This document shows positions 33,791-45,764 of a stretch of 64,000 bases of DNA, one piece after another. The translations under genes and the position numbers were made by a program. Under the pieces are notes generated by a model. That model was given only the letters and a program-made list of their open reading frames with translations, made no database searches and had not been told where the DNA came from. Numbering within the stretch: the stretch's first letter is position 1; the number at the start of each line of letters is the position of its first letter. Source of the DNA: Balaenoptera acutorostrata (lineage: Eukaryota; Chordata; Mammalia; Artiodactyla; Balaenopteridae); assembly GCF_949987535.1 (NCBI RefSeq), contig NC_080075.1, positions 6,122,606-6,186,605 of the forward strand, written 5' to 3'.

Positions 33791-34647
33791 CGATCTTTCT
33801 CCAGGTCTCGCGGTCTCACGCCTCCTAAACTTCCCCATCACTCTGTGTCTGGGTCCTCCTTTGGCCGGGAGCTCTGGTCACCTGTCTTGTTACCTCTCTA
33901 CATACAGAACACCCTCCTTCTGAGATCACGTATCACTACCCAGTCCGAGCGCCAAACCTCTGGCTTCTAGTTTCAGCAGAGAGAAGGCACTCAGTACATA
34001 TCTGTCAGGAGACCGGTCAGCATTTTCCCCAAGGGCGTCCTGGAAGGCAGCCGTGGACCTAGCCACTTCCAAAAGTTCTACTTTAAACCCAAAGTCCCTT
34101 GCCTTTCAGTGGTCACGTTCAAGTGCTCTGATCTCTTCTGGTCAGCAGAGAGCACGCCTGGGTCTTGAAGCCTCTAAGTGGACACCTTGCCGGGGAGTCC
34201 AGAGACAATTTTCTTGTGAACTTCAGCATAAACAGCCCAAGTCCATGGCCACTCCTAGTTTTTAAAATGCCCAACACAAACCCTTTTTGTCACTCAGAAG
34301 GAAGAGTCCCTTCTGCCCCACAGAAGACCAGTTGGCTTCCTTTCAAATATGCTAATTGCCCCGCTTCCAAGTTTCAAGCCCCTTTTTTATGCCTGACTTA
34401 AAAATAAAGCCCTGACACTACAGGCTTGAATGGAAATGCTGATGACACTGAGCGGTGAGAACCAACTGCTATTCCAGAAGAGGAAACACGCGCAGAGGCA
34501 GCGGGCGCGGTTCCAACCTGCGCACAGTAGGGCCGCCTCTTTCCAGCCTGGCCGTCAGGCGGCTGCACAGGCCCAGGGCCCAGCCTGATGTCTGCACTGG
34601 GACTCAAGGAAATGTGATCCTATCTTCCTGTTTTCTCCGGATAAAAC
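33789..34647. other. Unique-looking DNA, locally CpG-containing near 34480-34570
   Basis: No repeat or gene recognised; a few clustered CpG sites (CACGCGCAGAGGCAGCGGGC). Confidence 0.4.
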
Positions 34648-34790
34648 TGGAGCTAGCTTGGGAATTCCCTGGCAGTCCAGTGGTTAGGACTCAGAGCTTT
34701 CACTGCCGAGGGGTGGGTTCAAGCCCTGGTCCGGAAACTAAGGTACGGTAAGCAGCATGGTGTGGCCAAAAAAAAAAGTGGAGCTAACTT
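34648..34790 (+). mobile_element. Short CHR SINE with TSDs
   Basis: GGAATTCCCTGGCAGTCCAG to TGTGGCCAAAAAAAAAA. TSDs TGGAGCTA(G/A)CTT at 34648-34659 and 34779-34790. Confidence 0.93.
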
Positions 34791-35144
34791 TGCCTCTTTC
34801 AGTTCTGTCTGAGGGAGAGTTTGGACCCCTGCGCTTGGGAGGAGCCATTGCAGAAACTCCAGATAATCCACGTGCACACGTGGACCCAGGTCAGGGTCCT
34901 GCCCACTTGTGTGCAGTTTCCCTCTTCCCACTGCCCACTTTGTTTAAGAAGTCCAGGCTGCATGTAAAGCCGCTTTTCCTGGGTGACGCTAAGAGCTGTC
35001 GTCATAATCCAAGATCTGGGCCCCGATCCAAATACTAGCAGCTCCATGTGGATAGCAGCCTTAACGCACCGTGTCAGTGGAGGTTGCCCCCCTATTCTAA
35101 CCAGAATGAGTGAGAAGCTCGCCCGTGTTTTCATCTCCTTTAAT
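34791..35144. other. Unique-looking DNA, nothing recognised
   Basis: Overlapping frames of 60-111 codons on both strands without recognisable domains. Confidence 0.4.
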
Positions 35145-35272
35145 GTAAATTCACCTGTGAGGTTGGTATAATTGTCCTCATTTTACAAATGAGGATCCTG
35201 AGCCTCAGAGGTTAAATCAGTTCAACAAATTGCCCTTGACCGCAGGGTGAAGAAGTGAGAGAGATGAAATTC
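35145..35272 (-). mobile_element. MIR fragment
   Basis: ATTGTCCTCATTTTACAAAT then GAGGATCCTGAGCCTCAGAG and TTGCCCTTGACCGCAGGGTG match the MIR complement well. Confidence 0.8.
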
Positions 35273-35627
35273 AAAACCAACAGCGAGGGACTTCCCTGGT
35301 GGCGCAGTGGTTAAGAATCTGCCTGCTCATGCAGGGGACATGGTTAGAGCCCTGGTCCGGGAAGTTCCCACATGCTGCGGAGCAACTAAGCCCACGCGCC
35401 ACAACTACTGAGCCTGCGCTCTAGAGCCTGTGAGCCACAGCTACTTAGCCTGCACGCCACAACTACTGAAACCCGCACGCCTAGAGCCCATGCACCGCAG
35501 CAAGAGAAGCCCCTGCTCGCCACAACTAGAGAGCCCGCACGCAACAACAAAGACCCAACACAGCCAAAATAAATAAATAAACAAACAAACAAATAAATAA
35601 ATTTATTTTAAAAAAACCAACGGTGAG
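35273..35627 (+). mobile_element. CHR SINE, 'CTAGAGCC' subfamily, with TSDs
   Basis: Insert 35288-35612; three CCACAACTACTGA-type units; shortened 3' body. Tail mixes AAAT and AAAC units. TSDs AAAACCAAC(A/G)G(C/T)GAG at 35273-35287 and 35613-35627. Confidence 0.93.
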
Positions 35628-36140
35628 ATGGGATGGGGTTCAGGACACGCTGCCCCCGGTGATGACACCCCGGCATCGTGAACGCTTCCAGCTGAAGGCG
35701 GTTGAGCCAACGGCAGGTGCAGAAGGTCACTGACGCTCCCCCCAGCCCTTCTCCCCTGAGACAGGCCATAAATCCCTCATGGGAGAGGTGTCCTCCCCAG
35801 AGACAAAGGGACACCGAAAAGAATCCAAGCAAACAGGCCCGGCTAAGTTTCCCCCAGTTTACAACACTTACCTCGCCCTCTTTGACCTTCTGTATTTCTG
35901 TACGTCTGCCCGCGTTTCAGCAAACCCAGCAGAAAAGCACTCAGGGCTGACGGTTTCTACGAGTCTTCATTTCTTTATGAAGGCTCCCACGTCGCGTAAA
36001 ATTTATATCCAGTAAACGTGTATGCTTTTCTGCCGCTAATCTGTCTTTGTGAGTTTGATTTTCAGGCCCCGCCAGGGACCCTAAGAGGGTCCAGGAACAC
36101 TTTTTCCTCCCCTATCGGTGACACACTGCACCCACCCTCG
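35628..36140. other. Unique-looking DNA, nothing recognised
   Basis: No repeat or gene recognised. Confidence 0.4.
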
Positions 36141-36297
36141 CTACTCAGAGACGGGTCCGTGGACCAGTAACCTCAGTATCACCTGGGAACTCGTTAGAAA
36201 TGCAATCTCAGCCCCAGCTGGGACTCCTGGATCAGGAATTGCATTTTAACGAGCTCTCCAGGGCTTCCCGTGCATAAGGAGGTTTGAGAAGCGCTGA
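36141..36297 (+). mobile_element. hAT-Charlie relic (MER20-like)
   Basis: GGGTCCGTGGACCAGTAACC, TCAGTATCACCTGGGAACTC and GTTAGAAATGCAATCTCAG, then GGAATTGCATTTTAACGAGC and GGTTTGAGAAGCGCTG. The order and ends fit MER20. Confidence 0.85.
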
Positions 36298-36487
36298 CTG
36301 ACACCCAGCCCTTCTCCAGTGACCCCTGCAGAACAGAGAGAGGTGAGTGTGGCCCTGTGGGGCTCTTGGGAGGTAACACTGGGCATGACATGAAGTGCTG
36401 AGGAGAGGGGCGTCCACGGAGGGACCGCACACTGTCACGCTGTGTCCCAGGGGTCTGCCTTGGGTGCAATATGGGACAGAAGAAAGC

Positions 36488-36745
36488 CATAGTCTCTGGA
36501 CACGGATACATTCCAGCCCTGGTTCTGCTGTTTACTAGCTACAAAAGCATGTGAAAGTTGTTAAACCCTCTGGGTCTCAGTTTCTTTCTCTCCAAAATGA
36601 GAATAGAGCTACATGTTAGGTTGTTCTGATGTTCAATGAGACTGTGTGTGTGTGTGCGTGTGTGTGTGTGTAAACATACACAATGTGACTGGAATGTCAC
36701 AGGTCATCAATAAGTGGGTACGTATTAAATATTAATATCCACATT
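36488..36745 (+). mobile_element. MIR with internal (TG)n
   Basis: CCTGGTTCTGCTGTTTACTAG, CTCTGGGTCTCAGTTTCTTT and a 3' part (CATCAATAAGTGGGTACG). A TG/CG microsatellite (about 36646-36672) sits inside. Confidence 0.75.
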
Positions 36746-36879
36746 AGATATTATGTCATCCAGAGTCTGAGGGTACATTAAACAGAGTTTTGCAAACACC
36801 AGAAACCGCTCTGGCTAGTTCAAGGGGTTCATGAACGTCATTAATGGGGTTCACCGTTCATTAGGGGGTTTACAAAACT

Positions 36880-37070
36880 CACTGTCAGGGGCCGATTCGC
36901 GCAGGAGCGTCCTCCCGCCGCCCTGCAGGAGCCTGCCCCCCGAGCTCCCCGCTCGCCCTTTGCCCTCTCCCTCCTGGCTCTGGTCCAAGCCGAGACTCCG
37001 CCGCGGCTCATCTCACTGGCGGAGCCTGGATCCCAGTGGGAACGGGTTGCAAGGAGATCTGGGAAATGCG
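36880..37070. promoter_or_regulatory. Short CpG-rich segment
   Basis: GC-rich with closely spaced CpGs (TTCGCGCAGG, CCGCCGCCCTG, CTCCGCCGCGGCTC). It could be a small CpG island or a methylation-protected relic. No TATA box, first exon or splice donor is evident. Strand unknown. Confidence 0.3.
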
Positions 37071-38590
37071 GTTGTCAGCTTGCAGGGGCTGCAGGTCCAG
37101 GAGGCACTCTGGGAGGGGTGGGGCTGGATGACGGGGGACAGTCACAGCAGCCGCCATAAGTCTGGGGGCAAGTCTTCACGAGGCCCTAAATAGGACAAGC
37201 TCATCTAGGGGTCGGGGCCCCCTCTGGGGGCTGGGGGGGAGGGGTAAGGATAGGTCAGCAGATGCGAGTAACTGGAGAGCAGAATGTCTCTCTGAGCTGC
37301 GGAACAGCCGGTAGAGAAGTTCCTTCCGGGGGCTGTGTGGGATTTGCTCTGGGGCAGGGAATTCAGAGGTGGCAGTTGGCAGGGCTTTGCGGGGTGACAT
37401 TAACAGGCAAGCTTTCTCTTTGTGCCCAGGCCTGGCACCCAGCCTGGAACCCACATTCCATCTGGGCCCCCCGATGCCCCCTGCAACCCTCAACCCCAGC
37501 AGCCATACTCCCTGGTAAGAGTTAATCCAGAAGGACATGTAAATTAGGGGCTGAGGGCTTGATGAATGACGTAGTCCCGGGGACGTGTCTGAACGTCGCT
37601 GGAGCTTTCCGGTAGTGAGTTTCCTGGCCATGGGAGCATGCAAGCGGAAGGTGGACACTCATGAATCAGGGGTGATTCAGGCACCATATGGAGTATTGGG
37701 CCAAATGGCCTCCAGGCCCTTTCTAACCCTGAAATGCAGTGCTTCTGTGAGGCTGCATGTCTTAACCCCCCAGAAAGAGGCTGTGATAGGTAGGAAGGTA
37801 GGCACTGGGCAGACTGACAGGGGAGATTTGGAGCCAGCGTTCCCTACGACCTGCAAATCGTTGTCAGAGCGGTGTCTACTTCCCTAGTTCATTTAAGCAC
37901 CTGACCAAGGGGCTTCTTAGAGGCAATAATAGTACCCCATCCCTCTATTAGACAATCTAAGCATTGTTCTGTGCGTGATTGACCTGAAACAGTTAATGCT
38001 CTTCCCAAAGAGGCCTGGCTTAGGCCCTGAAAGGACGAGAGGAATGCCCGCTTTTACAAACCAACAAGAGTTGACACATAAAGAGTTGATTCTTTTTGTA
38101 ATATTATGAATGTCTGTGGACCAGAACTGTTCGAAAATCTGAAACAACAAAACAGAACAAAATCGTGCGTTGTGGGTAGCAGATAGGATTATAAGTTTCT
38201 TTTATTCTTTTATTTTAATTTCTGTGACTATTTTTATAAAGTTTCTTTATAAAGACTTCAGAAAAAGAAATCATTTCTCTGGACTCAGAGGGCATTTCAT
38301 TAATCACTATATTAGGAAGATTCAGGACATGTTTCTATATTTGACTCATTTCATCTTTGGTGGCTATAGGCCATCAGTGGGTCCAAAGGCCTTGGGTCCA
38401 TCTAATTCCAAATCTGAGTTGACGGCGTTTCCCGTCTGTGTGTGTCTTTGTTTTGCTTGGTTTGGTTTGGTTTGATGCGGCCAGGTGGGCAGGTTTGAGG
38501 TGTTGGTATCCAAACAACAGCAGAGAAACAAGAAGCTCTGGAGTCTTTTGCTTTCTTACAAAAGCAAAAGTATTCCTTGATGATCCACTG
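37071..38590. other. About 1.5 kb of unique-looking DNA
   Basis: GC-rich to about 37900, then AT-rich. The 160-codon minus-strand frame (37176-37658) has no domain. A GGTTTGGTTTGGTTTG run lies near 38458. Confidence 0.4.
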
Positions 38591-39479
38591 CTATGGTGCT
38601 GACCTCTGGGGAAAGATGGCGGCCGGAACCCCTGCCTCTGATTCTGGTCTTTCCTGAAACCCCACTGAACTATAACAGAGGGAACAGGGGAAGAGATACC
38701 AAGGTTTTGGAAGCCAGATCTGGCAGTGCAGAAAGACGAGATTCTCCACCATTGACATGGCAACATCCTCAAAAACCCCAGGAAAAGGCTGACCGGGCAC
38801 TTCTGGGAGCGGGGTTGAAGGAGGAGGGCTGCAGGGTGTTGGAGGAGCGGTTAGGTCTGCAGGTGCCGCCTACCCCAACTGCCTCTCCCCAGCCCTGTAA
38901 GGAGACTGGAGATCTAGTCTATGCAGAAAGCAGACGGGACCATCATGCACACGAGGACGGGGCCCTGCACTGAAAGGTGGGGGAAACCACACACTGGGGG
39001 CTGCGGTGGGCAGCCCTCTCCTCTCCCTCATCTCCCAGAACGCCGACAGGCAGGTCCTCACCCTCCACGGAGGATGCTGGGGTCTCAGATGCTGGAGACG
39101 CTGACATCACACGACCCGGGCAGATCACCCCACCAAGAAGCTGATAGTCAACAGCACCTCCCAACCCCAGTACATCCAGCCAGCCTTTTACTCCCCGCTC
39201 GGCCATCTTCCCCTCCCTCTCCCCTCCTCTGACAGGCAGGGAGCTGAGTGTCTTTCCGCCTCAGGCCCCACTCCTCTTGGGCTCTCCACCCTTCCCTTTC
39301 GATCTTCCCAGTAAAGACACCTTGAACCTCTTCCTGTCAGAGAACAGAGCCTCCCAACTAGCAATGGAGCTACCAAGTCCCTTGCACCTTGTGGCGCCTC
39401 CTTCAGTCCCTTCCCAGCCCGTCTCCCGTCGGAGCTGATTTCCTCACCTCCTCCTTCTCCACCCACTCCAGACTGTCTT
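38591..39479. other. GC-rich unassigned segment
   Basis: Contains AAAGATGGCGGCCGG near 38612, a phrase that can occur at L1 5' ends, and pyrimidine-rich DNA near 39200-39230. I do not see enough to call a LINE-1 5' UTR or a promoter. Confidence 0.35.
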
Positions 39480-40366
39480 ATGCCTCACAACCCCCCCAAG
39501 TCCGCCTGCCCAAGGAAGGGCATAGAAATCACTATAAACGAGAGACATCTCAATCCTCTTCTTGGCTCAGCAGCACCACTCAACGGTGTTGGCCACCACC
39601 TTCTTCCTGAAATACCCTCTTGCACTGGCTTCTACGGCATCCTGTTCTCCTAATTTCTCCCCTACATCACTGGCCACCTCTCAGCATCCCTGGCCGCCTC
39701 CTCCTCCCCTGCTCAACCTACCAATCCTGGCGCTCCTCAGGGTTCAGTCCTAGGCTTCCTACTTTTCTCAACTCTACACTCTGTCCTCAGCTGACCCTAT
39801 TCACCTGTTCCCAAACCTGTGTCTCCAGCTCAGGCCCCACCTCCATGTCCAACTTCAGATTTGGAGGTCTTGTAACATCTCCAACTCAGCACGTCCAGAC
39901 TGAACTCGCCATTTCCTTGCCAACGTGCTCCTCCAAAACCGTCCTGGTAAAGGGCCAACATCTGCAGAGAGAGTTGTGTCTGACACCCTCTCTTCACCTC
40001 TCATGCTCAAGCCTATACTAAGTCCTGTTGATTCTACCTCCAAACCATATGGCAAATCCATCTTTCTCCATCTCCACGACCACCACCCTAGTTCCAGACC
40101 CCTGCCTCCTGACGGCCTGCCCCACGTTCATTCCTGCTCTCCAGTGCCACGCCCCTGCTTCACACTCTCCGGTGGTTTTCCACTGCTTCTAGGTTAGAAC
40201 AGAATCTTTAACTTGGCTTCCCATGCCCAGGCTAACCCAGTCCCTCCTCCAGCTTCCACTTTTGTCTTTCCAGCCACCCGGTCACTCCTTCCCCTCATGC
40301 CCCTGGGCCTCTGCAATTATTGCTCCCTCTGTTCATAGCATCCTTCCTTCCTTTCTTCCATCCTTG
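39480..40366 (+). mobile_element. LINE-2-like element, left part
   Basis: Pyrimidine-rich strand with the recurring text of old LINE 3' regions (CTAAGTCCTGTTGATTCTAC, CCACCACCCTAGTTCCAGAC, CATGCCCAGGCTAACCCAGT). It breaks at an MLT1 LTR and continues afterwards. Confidence 0.55.
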
Positions 40367-40735
40367 GTGTTACAGACTGAATGCTTGCATTCTCCCCAAA
40401 ATTCATGTGTTGAAGCCCCAGTCCCCAGTGGGACTATATTTGGAGACAGGGCCATTATGGAGATGATTAAGGTTACGTGAGGTCATAAGGGTGGGGCCCT
40501 AATACAATGGGATTTGTGTCCATATTAAAAGAAACACCACAGGCCACTGGAGTTTCCCCCACCCCACCCAGGTGAGGACACAGCAAGAAGACAGCCAGCC
40601 ATCTACACCACCTACAAGCTAGGAAGGGTTCCTTATCAGAAACTAAATTGGCTGGCACCCTCATCTCCAGAACTGTGAGAAATAAATTTCTGTTGTTTAT
40701 TCTGTTACGGCAGATCTAGCTGATGAATACATTCA
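40367..40735 (+). mobile_element. MLT1-type LTR inserted in the LINE-2
   Basis: TTACAGACTGAATGCTTGCA, ATTCATGTGTTGAAGCCCCA, GAGGTCATAAGGGTGGGGCC and GTGAGAAATAAATTTCTGTT are diagnostic. Terminal text is CGGCAGATCTAGCTGATGAA. Confidence 0.85.
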
Positions 40736-41035
40736 ACTAACCTGTATCCTTCAGGTCTCTGTTTAAACCACTTTAAAAAAATTGCTGATTCCCCACTCCC
40801 ATGCCACATTCCCATCTGGACAGGACCCCTGATACCCAGTGTCATAGCAGTTGTATTCTCCTTTGCAGTATTACTTTTCACAATAGCATTAATTAATTGT
40901 GTAACTGTCAGCGCTTCTCCGTGAGTCTATGCTTGATCAAGGTGGAGAAAGCATCTGGGTTGTTCAGTGATGTGACGCCAGTGTCTAGCATAGGGTCCAG
41001 ACACAGTAGATGCTCTATAAATATTTTTAAGATGT
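40736..41035 (+). mobile_element. LINE-2, right part and 3' end
   Basis: Resumes with CTGTATCCTTCAGGTCTCTG and ends with TAGCATAGGGTCCAGACACA then GTAGATGCTCTATAAATATT, a degraded L2 terminus. Confidence 0.65.
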
Positions 41036-41222
41036 GATCATCTTAAAAACTGTCTCTGAATTTGAGGATATCTTTTGGAGCAGTAGAAAAATCTCCCAGT
41101 GGGACCTGGGCCTCCAAGGGAATGCTGGCTTTTTCCTTGTGGTCACCAGACTGTCCCTTACAGTGGTTCATGGGTTATTTCTGTGCTCGGCCTAACATTC
41201 GCGGGTGGAATTGTCCCCACTC

Positions 41223-41580
41223 GTGGACTAAATGTTTGTATCCCCTCAAAATTCATATGCTGAAGCCCTAATCCCCAATGCAATGGTCTTTGGATGTGGG
41301 GCCTTTGGGAGGTAATTAGGTTAAGATGAGGTCATGAGGACGGGACCCCCCCATGATGGGATTAGTGTCCTTATAAGAAGAAGAGACCAGAGCCGCCTCT
41401 CTCTCTGCCATAGGGGGATATAGCAAGAAGATGGCTGTCTGCAAGGCAGGAAGAGAGCCCTGAACTTGCTGGCACCTTGATCTTGGACTTCCAGTCTCCA
41501 GAATTGTGAGAAATAAATTTCTGTTGTTTTAACCACCCAGTCTGAAGTACTTTGTTACAGCAGCCCAAACAGACTAAGAC
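41223..41580 (+). mobile_element. MLT1-type LTR
   Basis: TGGACTAAATGTTTGTATCC to CCAAACAGACTAAGAC. All MLT1 landmarks are present (CATATGCTGAAGCCCTAATC; GATTAGTGTCCTTATAAGAA; CCAGAATTGTGAGAAATAAA). Better preserved than its neighbour at 40367-40735. Confidence 0.9.
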
Positions 41581-42764
41581 CCCCCGCAATACCGCCTCCT
41601 CGAAAGTCTGCACTGTATTCTCTCCCATCTGGAGACGGCCCACTTCCTCCCAGGGTCTCCGTGGAAGGCGGTTATTGAGTTTACTTTTGTTTGACTCCTA
41701 CCTGGGGACATTTTGCTGTCTGCGTAAAGTCTCACTATGAGGAAAGTACCTGCTCTTCATCTCACTCTCTAAACTAGAAAATTCATCTTTAACTAGAGAA
41801 AACATCACCTAACAGATTTCATGTGCACAGAGACAGACAGAGTTCACGCTTTCCACCATTTTTCATGCCCACGTGTTCTACTGATTCCTCACAGGTGACT
41901 GAGTCATTCCCTACTGTTGATCCAGGTTTTCTGATCTGAACATTTTTATACCGGTCACTTTTTTCTAACTCTTAGATTGTTCCTCAAAGGAAAGTTTCCT
42001 CGTTCAAGCATCTGAGTTATTTTATGGCTCTTCTGTGAAGCCACGTTGCTTCCCAGAAGCCACAACTTTACGCAGAGTGCCAGCCATGCCCGGAAGAGCC
42101 TGCTCCCTCCCACACCCACCCATCCTAGGTCCTGCCGGCTCTCTTTATTTTAAATATTTCTTTCTAGACAGAGTTACGTTGGGATGAACAAGATGCCAGC
42201 GCTCAGAAAATCAGTCATCGTTCTGCCAACAATCAGAAATCTCTGCTTGAAGCCCCTTCCGTTCTGATGCTGACACAGCGCTGTCCCCATTCTCAAAGCC
42301 ACAAGTGATTTATTTTTAATATTAGTGATACTTCAAGGGGTTTAAGGGGACGCAGGGTGAAAGGGAAAGCAGACAAATGAACGGATAAGCAAGGAAGTGT
42401 TTCCTTTGCCAGCAAGGCACAGTGTGCGTCGAAGGCCATCTAGTGGACTCACGTGGGAAAAAGGCTCAGAGCAGTGGCGGGGAGACCTTTCCCCAGGCAC
42501 CCCGGGAGGGGAGCAGGCCCTTCAGGGATCAGAGTCCTGTTTCCTCACAGGAGGGAGAGCTGTAAGTCTCCCCAACTCCCGTCAGCTCCCACGGACTATC
42601 ATTTCTCATTTCTTGGAGGAGGCGATAGGACTGACGCAGGTGTGTGGAAACCAGAAAGAGTTGTTACGTCTACTAGACTGCACAAAGTTGGGGACTCGGT
42701 TAAAGGTATGAAGTTCGAACACACACACAACCACGATTCCCATAAACGGAGGCGCCAACGTTGC
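41581..42764. other. About 1.2 kb of unique-looking DNA
   Basis: No repeat recognised. The 104- and 125-codon plus-strand frames at 42397-42830 overlap in different registers and are probably chance. Confidence 0.4.
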
Positions 42765-42860
42765 GGGTTTTTATTCATTCACCAAATATTACTTGAGTTC
42801 CCAGTGTGTGAGCAGTACCGTGCACGTTGATGGCTCCAGCTAGGACCTACCATCTAAAGG
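42765..42860 (-). mobile_element. LINE-2 3' end fragment
   Basis: TTATTCATTCACCAAATATT and ACTTGAGTTCCCAGTGTGTG are the L2 3' end complement. Confidence 0.6.
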
Positions 42861-43130
42861 AAGGGAAAAGACTTCCCCATGGAAAGTTAGCTAATGGGAG
42901 AAGGCTGTGAGGTGTCAGGGGCGTGAGGTCCCCCTGCAGTAGAGAATCAGAGAAGAAGCTTCCACGGGGAGGTGGAATTTTTTTCCTCATGGGTTTATTT
43001 TTGGTTATAGTTAAACAAAATAATACATACTTATAAAACTTGAAAAAAGCAAAAGTGGGTGTTCCTCTCATTCCCCATGGACTTCCATTCTCAGCAGGTA
43101 ACCACCGTTTAGGGTTTGCTTTGTGTAATT

Positions 43131-43494
43131 CCAGGAGATTTTTTCTGCACTGGGTCTTCCTTGCTGCACGCAGGTTTTCTCTAGTTGCGGCAAGTAGGGT
43201 CTACTCTTCGTTGCAATGCACGGACTTCTCATTGTGGTGGCTTCCCTTGTTGTGGTGGTTTCTCTTGTTGCAGAGCACGGGCTCTAGGCACGTGGGCTTC
43301 AGTACTTGTGGCACATGGTGTCAGTAGTTGTGGCTCACGGGCTCTAGAGCGCAGGCTCAGTAGTTGTGGCGCACGGGCTTAGTTGCTCTGCGGCATGTGG
43401 GATCTTCCCCAACCAGGGCTCGAACCCGTGTCCCCTGAATTGACAGGCAGACTCTTAACCACTGCGCCACCAGGGAAGCCCTCCAGGAGATTTT
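43131..43494 (-). mobile_element. CHR SINE, 'CTAGAGCC' subfamily, inverted, with TSDs
   Basis: Insert 43143-43482, TSDs CCAGGAGATTTT at 43131-43142 and 43483-43494. Several CAGTAGTTGTGGC-type units. The usual T/TTTA tail on the left is nearly absent. Confidence 0.93.
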
Positions 43495-43675
43495 AAACTG
43501 CGCCTTAAAGGATGAAAATGTTTGGTCAATGGAAGAAAATGGGAGGGGAACGGACTGGTGGGATTCTTTGGAACGGGAAGAGTTAACTCCAGATGGGCAC
43601 CCACCCCATTATCATTGTGATATACTAATTTTCTGATGGTCTCAAGTCCCTTGAGTTTCTGATAGTACTTATAAT

Positions 43676-43706
43676 TAAAAAAAAAAAAAAAGAGAGAGAG
43701 AGAGAG
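43676..43706. repeat. A-run followed by (GA)n
   Basis: About A14 then about seven GA units. The upstream sequence is not a recognised retroelement. Confidence 0.85.
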
Positions 43707-44740
43707 GAAAAAGAACTAGTTAATTCATTCCAGATACCTGGCTTTTTTCAAATTCCCCAGATTTTTTTTTTCTTCCTTGGTTTGACCACAAAGTGAACCT
43801 AAGAGTATGAATCATAAGCCTTCACCTCATGAATGTTTTATTCCAAGAACTTTGACTTTCAGAACTTTTTATATTGCCTTCAAATCCGCAGGCAACTCAG
43901 TATTTTCCTGCTGCAGCTGGCCCTTGGAAGGAAGGGCTGTGTTTATCTGTAAGTGAGGCGGGAGGGCGTTCCCTCTGCAGCAGCAAGAACCTAACTCCCA
44001 ATTCGGTTACCAGCAGCCTTGGTCTTTGCAGACCTCCTGGACTAGTTTCTGTGCCCTTCTTCTGGACAACCTGTACTTACCTCTGTCAGAGGACTTAAGG
44101 ATCCACAGTAAATTGCTGTTAATTATTGGGCTATACACAGCCCATAATATCCATGCAGCCAGTCTACCTCAGTGGTGGTCTCAGTGCCTCGGACCTCTGA
44201 TATTTGCAGAAGGAATGTATGAGTAATGACCATAGACGTTCTCTATTCAAGAAGGGGCCACAGAGCCAAGCGCATCAGTCACCAGCCATGTGTGATAAGG
44301 TGACAGCTCACCCACAGCTGGGCATGCTCCCCACGCAGGAAGTCGGATTTAGCCTCCTTTGTGGGTATCCCAGCTTACTCACCCCGGAGGAGAATTAGAA
44401 CTTTCCAGGCTCCAACTGTCCAGTGCATGACACACTCTCCCTGACCCTTTCCCGGCCACCACTTCTCCAGGCGGCGGTGACCCACAGTCAGGGTGTGCTG
44501 CAAGATCCTCATTAGCGTACCTCCTGGGTGGTGTCACCCCACGGCCTGTGTTTCCTTTCCCCAACCCCCCAGACCTTCAGAGGAACCCAGCCCGCCGTAC
44601 AGAGTGTGGACAGCCCAGCATTCATGTCTCCCCAGACCCTCTTGCCACCGACCTCTTGGTCCACATTTCCTGTCTGTTTCCCTTCTCAGCATCCTCGGGT
44701 TCTCTGTGTTACTAGGTGCTGCCACGAGAACAATCCCTCT
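43707..44740. other. About 1 kb of unique-looking DNA
   Basis: No repeat or gene recognised. Confidence 0.4.
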
Positions 44741-44744
44741 AAAA

Positions 44745-45090
44745 ATCTTCGAGACCCACGACAGTAAGAGCTGATTTCTTGCTTAAGCTACATGTCCGCT
44801 CTGGCTTGGTGGAGGAGCTCTGCTCACTACCGTCATTAAGAGACCCAGGTCAATGGAGGTTCCTTCCCCACGCACTATCCCATGATCACAGTGGGATGAG
44901 GAAGGCGACACAGCAAATTACACGCAAGCTCCCGAAGCTTCTGGCCATAGTTCATTGGCCAAACAAGCCACACAGCCATGCCTCATCCCAGTGGGTATGC
45001 AGTACGGTCCTGCCACGCACAGCAGGACAGCAGAACTGGAACATCTGCACAGCTTTGGAGACGGACTACCAGACTCTCCCTTTCCCGACA
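44745..45090 (+). mobile_element. Old interspersed repeat, family not assigned
   Basis: CTGATTTCTTGCTTAAGCTACATG followed by GGAGGAGCTCTGCTCACTAC, AGAGACCCAGGTCAATGGAG and GTTCATTGGCCAAACAAG resembles an old mammalian repeat with the common text 'TTTATTTCTTGCTCATGCTA ... CATTGGC'. A 222-codon frame (44779-45447) starts inside it and is probably accidental. Confidence 0.45.
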
Positions 45091-45764
45091 GTGTGGTTGG
45101 ACTTGTTTGTCAGCCAGGCTAACATTGGCCATCCTGCCCGACTCTCAGCTTTGCCTGTGTCTGCCGTTTTAATCCACCCATATTTGCAGGGGAATAAATC
45201 TCTCTGGCTGAGGAAACCAGGCCGCTACTTCCTGCCAGAGGAAGGAACTGATCATCATTCAGGGGAGATCAAGAGGCGTATTATTAAACAATATTCCCAG
45301 AGAGTTTCCAAACACCTTCTCAGCCAGCAGTTTTCATGCCGCCAGCCAAGGAAGTTCCTCCAACATTGCTTAAGCCCATTTTCTGTGCCAAGGACTCTGG
45401 GAGGTGCTGGGCTTATACCTACCGACCACACACTGCCCCTGCTGTGAAAGAACTAACGCGCAGCAAGCAGATTCAAAAATATCCGAAGCAAGTCTTACCT
45501 CGTTTACTATCCCAGAACCGCAGAGGGTAGGGATGGGCAGAGGAAGGCATCCGAGGGGAGCGAGTCTGGAAACCCAGCATCAGTGGGGTCAGCCGTGCTC
45601 AGGAATGAAGCTGCCATTGGTGGAGAGAGCTCAGCCCACACCGTTGTCTACGGCAGACAAGCCGTGTCAGGAAATCGTGTCATTGCCCAACTTGAGGCAG
45701 GACAAATAGAACATAAAGTTGTTACTTCCAGCAAACCAAGGCTTTACCAGTTAGTGAGGTGTCT
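45091..45764. other. Unique-looking DNA, nothing recognised
   Basis: Holds the remainder of the 222-codon frame and shorter frames; no domain or repeat recognised. Confidence 0.4.

Noticed and set aside
37176..37658. 160-codon minus-strand frame
   Set aside because: No domain, no repeat of known coding type, and GC-rich composition; treated as chance.
38605..38630. GATGGCGGCCGG as a LINE-1 5' end or housekeeping-gene start
   Set aside because: Only a short motif; neither L1 5' UTR nor exon structure follows convincingly.
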